Source of the DNA: Lacinutrix himadriensis | Lineage (GTDB): Bacteria > Bacteroidota > Bacteroidia > Flavobacteriales > Flavobacteriaceae | NCBI RefSeq assembly: GCF_001418105.1 | Contig: NZ_LIQI01000031.1 | Coordinates: 186,001 to 250,000 of the forward strand | Reading direction: 5' to 3' | DNA length: 64,000 nucleotides | In this document: positions 62,114 to 64,000 of the stretch, piece after piece | Numbering within the stretch: the stretch's first letter is position 1 | Layout: the number at the start of each line of letters is the position of its first letter | Notes under the pieces: model-generated | Told to the model about the DNA's origin: nothing | Databases searched by the model: none | Seen by the model: only the letters and a program-made list of their open reading frames with translations | Program-made: the position numbers and the translations under genes

Positions 62114-63244
62114 ATGAAATTTGAATTAAAAGGAAAAGATGCACAAAGTAGTGCAAGAGCAGGAGTAATGACGACAGATCATGGAGTAATAGAAACCCCA
62201 ATATTCATGCCTGTTGGTACTGTAGGGTCTGTAAAAGGTGTGCATCAACGTGAGTTAAAAAACGATATTAATCCAGATATTATTTTAGGGAATACCTATC
62301 ATTTGTTTTTAAGACCAAAAACAACCATTTTAGAAAAAGCAGGAGGACTGCATAAGTTCATGAATTGGGATAGAAATATCTTAACAGATTCTGGTGGGTA
62401 TCAAGTATATTCACTTTCAGCAAATAGAAAAATTAAAGAAGAAGGTGTTAAATTTAAATCGCATGTAGATGGTAGTATGCACATGTTTACTCCAGAAAAT
62501 GTAATGGAAATTCAACGTAGTATTGGTGCAGACATCATCATGGCTTTTGATGAATGTACACCATATCCATGTGACTATAACTACGCAAAGCGTTCTATGC
62601 ACATGACGCATCGTTGGTTGAATAGATGTATAAATCATTTAGAGAAAACACCTTTAAAATACGATTATAACCAAACATTTTTCCCAATTGTACAAGGTAG
62701 TACGTATAAAGATTTACGTCGCCAATCTGCAGAGTATATTGCAAATGCAGGAGCAGCAGGAAATGCCATTGGTGGACTTTCTGTAGGAGAACCAGCTGAT
62801 GAAATGTATGCCATGACAGAAGTGGTTACAGAAATCCTTCCAGAAGACAAACCTCGTTATTTAATGGGCGTGGGGACTCCAATTAATATTTTAGAAAACA
62901 TTGCCTTAGGTATCGATATGTTTGATTGTGTGATGCCAACACGTAACGCAAGAAACGGAATGCTATTTACAGCACATGGAACGATGAATATGAAAAACGC
63001 CAAATGGAAAGATGATTTTTCTCCAATTGACGAAATGGGAATTACCTTTGTAGATACTGAATATAGTAAAGCATATCTGAAACATTTATTTTCCGTAAAT
63101 GAATTGTTAGGAAAACAAATCGCAACCATTCATAACCTAGGTTTTTATATGTGGTTGGTTCGTGAAGCTAGAAAACATATATTAGCGGGAGATTTTAGAA
63201 CCTGGAAAGATATGATGGTAAAACAAATGGATAAACGTTTATAA
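62114..63244 (+). CDS. tgt: tRNA-guanine(34) transglycosylase, zinc cysteines absent
   Basis: 376 residues. The catalytic residues are in place: LTDSGGYQVYSLS and MFDCVMPTRNARNG, which carries the nucleophile Asp. It exchanges G34 in tRNAs with GUN anticodons for a queuine precursor. In E. coli the CxCxxC element just before the final helical region binds zinc. Here the matching stretch reads IDEMGITFVDTEYSKAYL and has no cysteine, while the following His (ATIHNL) is kept. Followed after 18 bases by lptF/G. Confidence 0.93.
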   Translation: MKFELKGKDAQSSARAGVMTTDHGVIETPIFMPVGTVGSVKGVHQRELKNDINPDIILGNTYHLFLRPKTTILEKAGGLHKFMNWDRNILTDSGGYQVYSLSANRKIKEEGVKFKSHVDGSMHMFTPENVMEIQRSIGADIIMAFDECTPYPCDYNYAKRSMHMTHRWLNRCINHLEKTPLKYDYNQTFFPIVQGSTYKDLRRQSAEYIANAGAAGNAIGGLSVGEPADEMYAMTEVVTEILPEDKPRYLMGVGTPINILENIALGIDMFDCVMPTRNARNGMLFTAHGTMNMKNAKWKDDFSPIDEMGITFVDTEYSKAYLKHLFSVNELLGKQIATIHNLGFYMWLVREARKHILAGDFRTWKDMMVKQMDKRL

Positions 63245-63262
63245 TAACAAGAAAACAGGAAA

Positions 63263-64000
63263 TTGAAAATACTTGATTGGTACATATTAAAGCGCTATTT
63301 GTCTACATTTTTCATGATGTTGCTACTTTTTATTCCTATTGGAATAACAGTACACCTTGCCGAGAAAATTGGTAAAATCCTTGAAAATGATGTACCTATT
63401 GGTGAAGTCCTACTTTACTTTGTAGATTTTACCATTTACTTTGCGCATTTACTTTTTCCGCTATTTTTGTTTTTATCGGTTATATTTTTCACATCCAAAC
63501 TTGCGAATAATACAGAAATTGTAGCCTTTTTAAGTTCCGGAGTTTCCTTTACCAGATTTTTAAGACCTTATTTAATAGGCGCTTCTATTGTTGCTGTATT
63601 TGCTTTAATATTAGGGTTGTACTTAGCGCCAGAAGCAAGTAAAGGCTTTAATGATTTCGATTTTAAATACTTTAAAAAAGGAAAGAGCGCAGCAAAGACA
63701 CAAAACGTATTTCGGCAAATTAATGATAACGATTATATATACGTAAGTAGTTTTAATATTAAAGAAAAACTAGGACAAAACTTTACTTTAGAGCATTTTG
63801 AAAACGATAAAATGATCTCGAAAATAGAAGCACAAAGTATACGCTATATTGAAAAGGACTCTACATATAGAATGATTAGATATGTAAAAAGAACTATAGG
63901 AGAGCACGATGATGTTATAGTACAAGAAAGAAGAAAAGACACCCTGTTTTCTTTCGATCTAGAAGATTTAACTCCTGTCGAGTATATTGCAGAAACGCTT
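63263..64000 (+). CDS. LptF/LptG family permease, N-terminal part (runs off the window)
   Basis: 246 codons remain open to the window edge. TTG start (MKILDWYILKRYLSTFF), 18 bases after tgt. The YjgP/YjgQ pattern is clear: DWYILKRYL, three or so N-terminal membrane spans with LLFIPIGITVHLAEKIG and HLLFPLFLFLSVIFF, then NNTEIVAFLSSGVSFTRFL and the start of the periplasmic jelly-roll domain. With LptB (21991-22731) it forms the LPS extraction machine. Whether it is LptF or LptG cannot be told. Confidence 0.85.
   Translation, partial: MKILDWYILKRYLSTFFMMLLLFIPIGITVHLAEKIGKILENDVPIGEVLLYFVDFTIYFAHLLFPLFLFLSVIFFTSKLANNTEIVAFLSSGVSFTRFLRPYLIGASIVAVFALILGLYLAPEASKGFNDFDFKYFKKGKSAAKTQNVFRQINDNDYIYVSSFNIKEKLGQNFTLEHFENDKMISKIEAQSIRYIEKDSTYRMIRYVKRTIGEHDDVIVQERRKDTLFSFDLEDLTPVEYIAETL

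Overview
The window looks like chromosomal DNA of a marine-type member of the Flavobacteriaceae (Bacteroidota). The evidence is low GC, start regions without Shine-Dalgarno sequences, many TAnnTTTG -7 promoter boxes, frequent TTG starts of the form TAA-TTG, and family-typical genes (PorV-like barrel, Lnb/DUF4105, SPFH with a ribbon-helix-helix protein, lipoproteins with acidic residues after the Cys, TSP3-like Ca-binding repeats). I cannot name the species.

Region 1 (1-16475, all + strand) is the distal part of an exopolysaccharide/O-antigen type cluster. It holds the tail of a probable MBOAT acyltransferase and an SGNH-like partner, seven GT-B (GT4-type) glycosyltransferases, one GT2 glycosyltransferase, two methyltransferases, a transglutaminase-like protein, a Wzy/WaaL-like polymerase or ligase, and a WbaP/WcaJ-type initiating sugar-1-phosphate transferase. 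No Wzx flippase or Wza/Wzc export gene is in the window. A 921-bp gene-free island at 8541-9461 splits the cluster. It contains three modules made of a degenerate 14-bp tandem array plus a constant 44-bp hairpin tail, and two other repeat types.

Region 2 (16625-36109) is core envelope, lipid and stress functions: Lnb-like acyltransferase with a PorV-like barrel; pssA and terC; an SPFH protein with a 58-residue RHH protein; the kdsD-tatC-CMD-lptB operon; recQ without zinc cysteines; a cyclophilin-FKBP fusion; several small hypothetical proteins; oxyR divergent from dps; and a TRIC-type channel.

Region 3 (36228-49552) holds an M3 peptidase lipoprotein, a cyclophilin lipoprotein divergent by 2 bp from a Nudix gene, an acyltransferase, an ECF sigma factor with a membrane partner, a type II NADH dehydrogenase, and a three-gene parvulin/SurA-like operon followed by moxR.

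Region 4 (49983-64000) holds two non-orthologous aconitases separated by a repeat-rich gap, a Crp/Fnr regulator, a frameshifted RskA-like lipoprotein, a TlpA-like thioredoxin, a tRNA-Leu/Lys/Lys cluster, aroK, a PyrR-like phosphoribosyltransferase, an S4 protein, an FKBP-like/TSP3 lipoprotein, a small barrel, tgt without the usual zinc cysteines, and the start of an LptF/G permease.

Folding and envelope biogenesis recur through the window: six PPIase-related proteins, LptB, LptF/G, KdsD, TatC and Lnb. I see no defence system, CRISPR array, prophage or intact transposon. The least explained material is non-coding: the modular 14-bp arrays, the GGGCGTTACC...CCTAACGC element, and heptamer tandem repeats.
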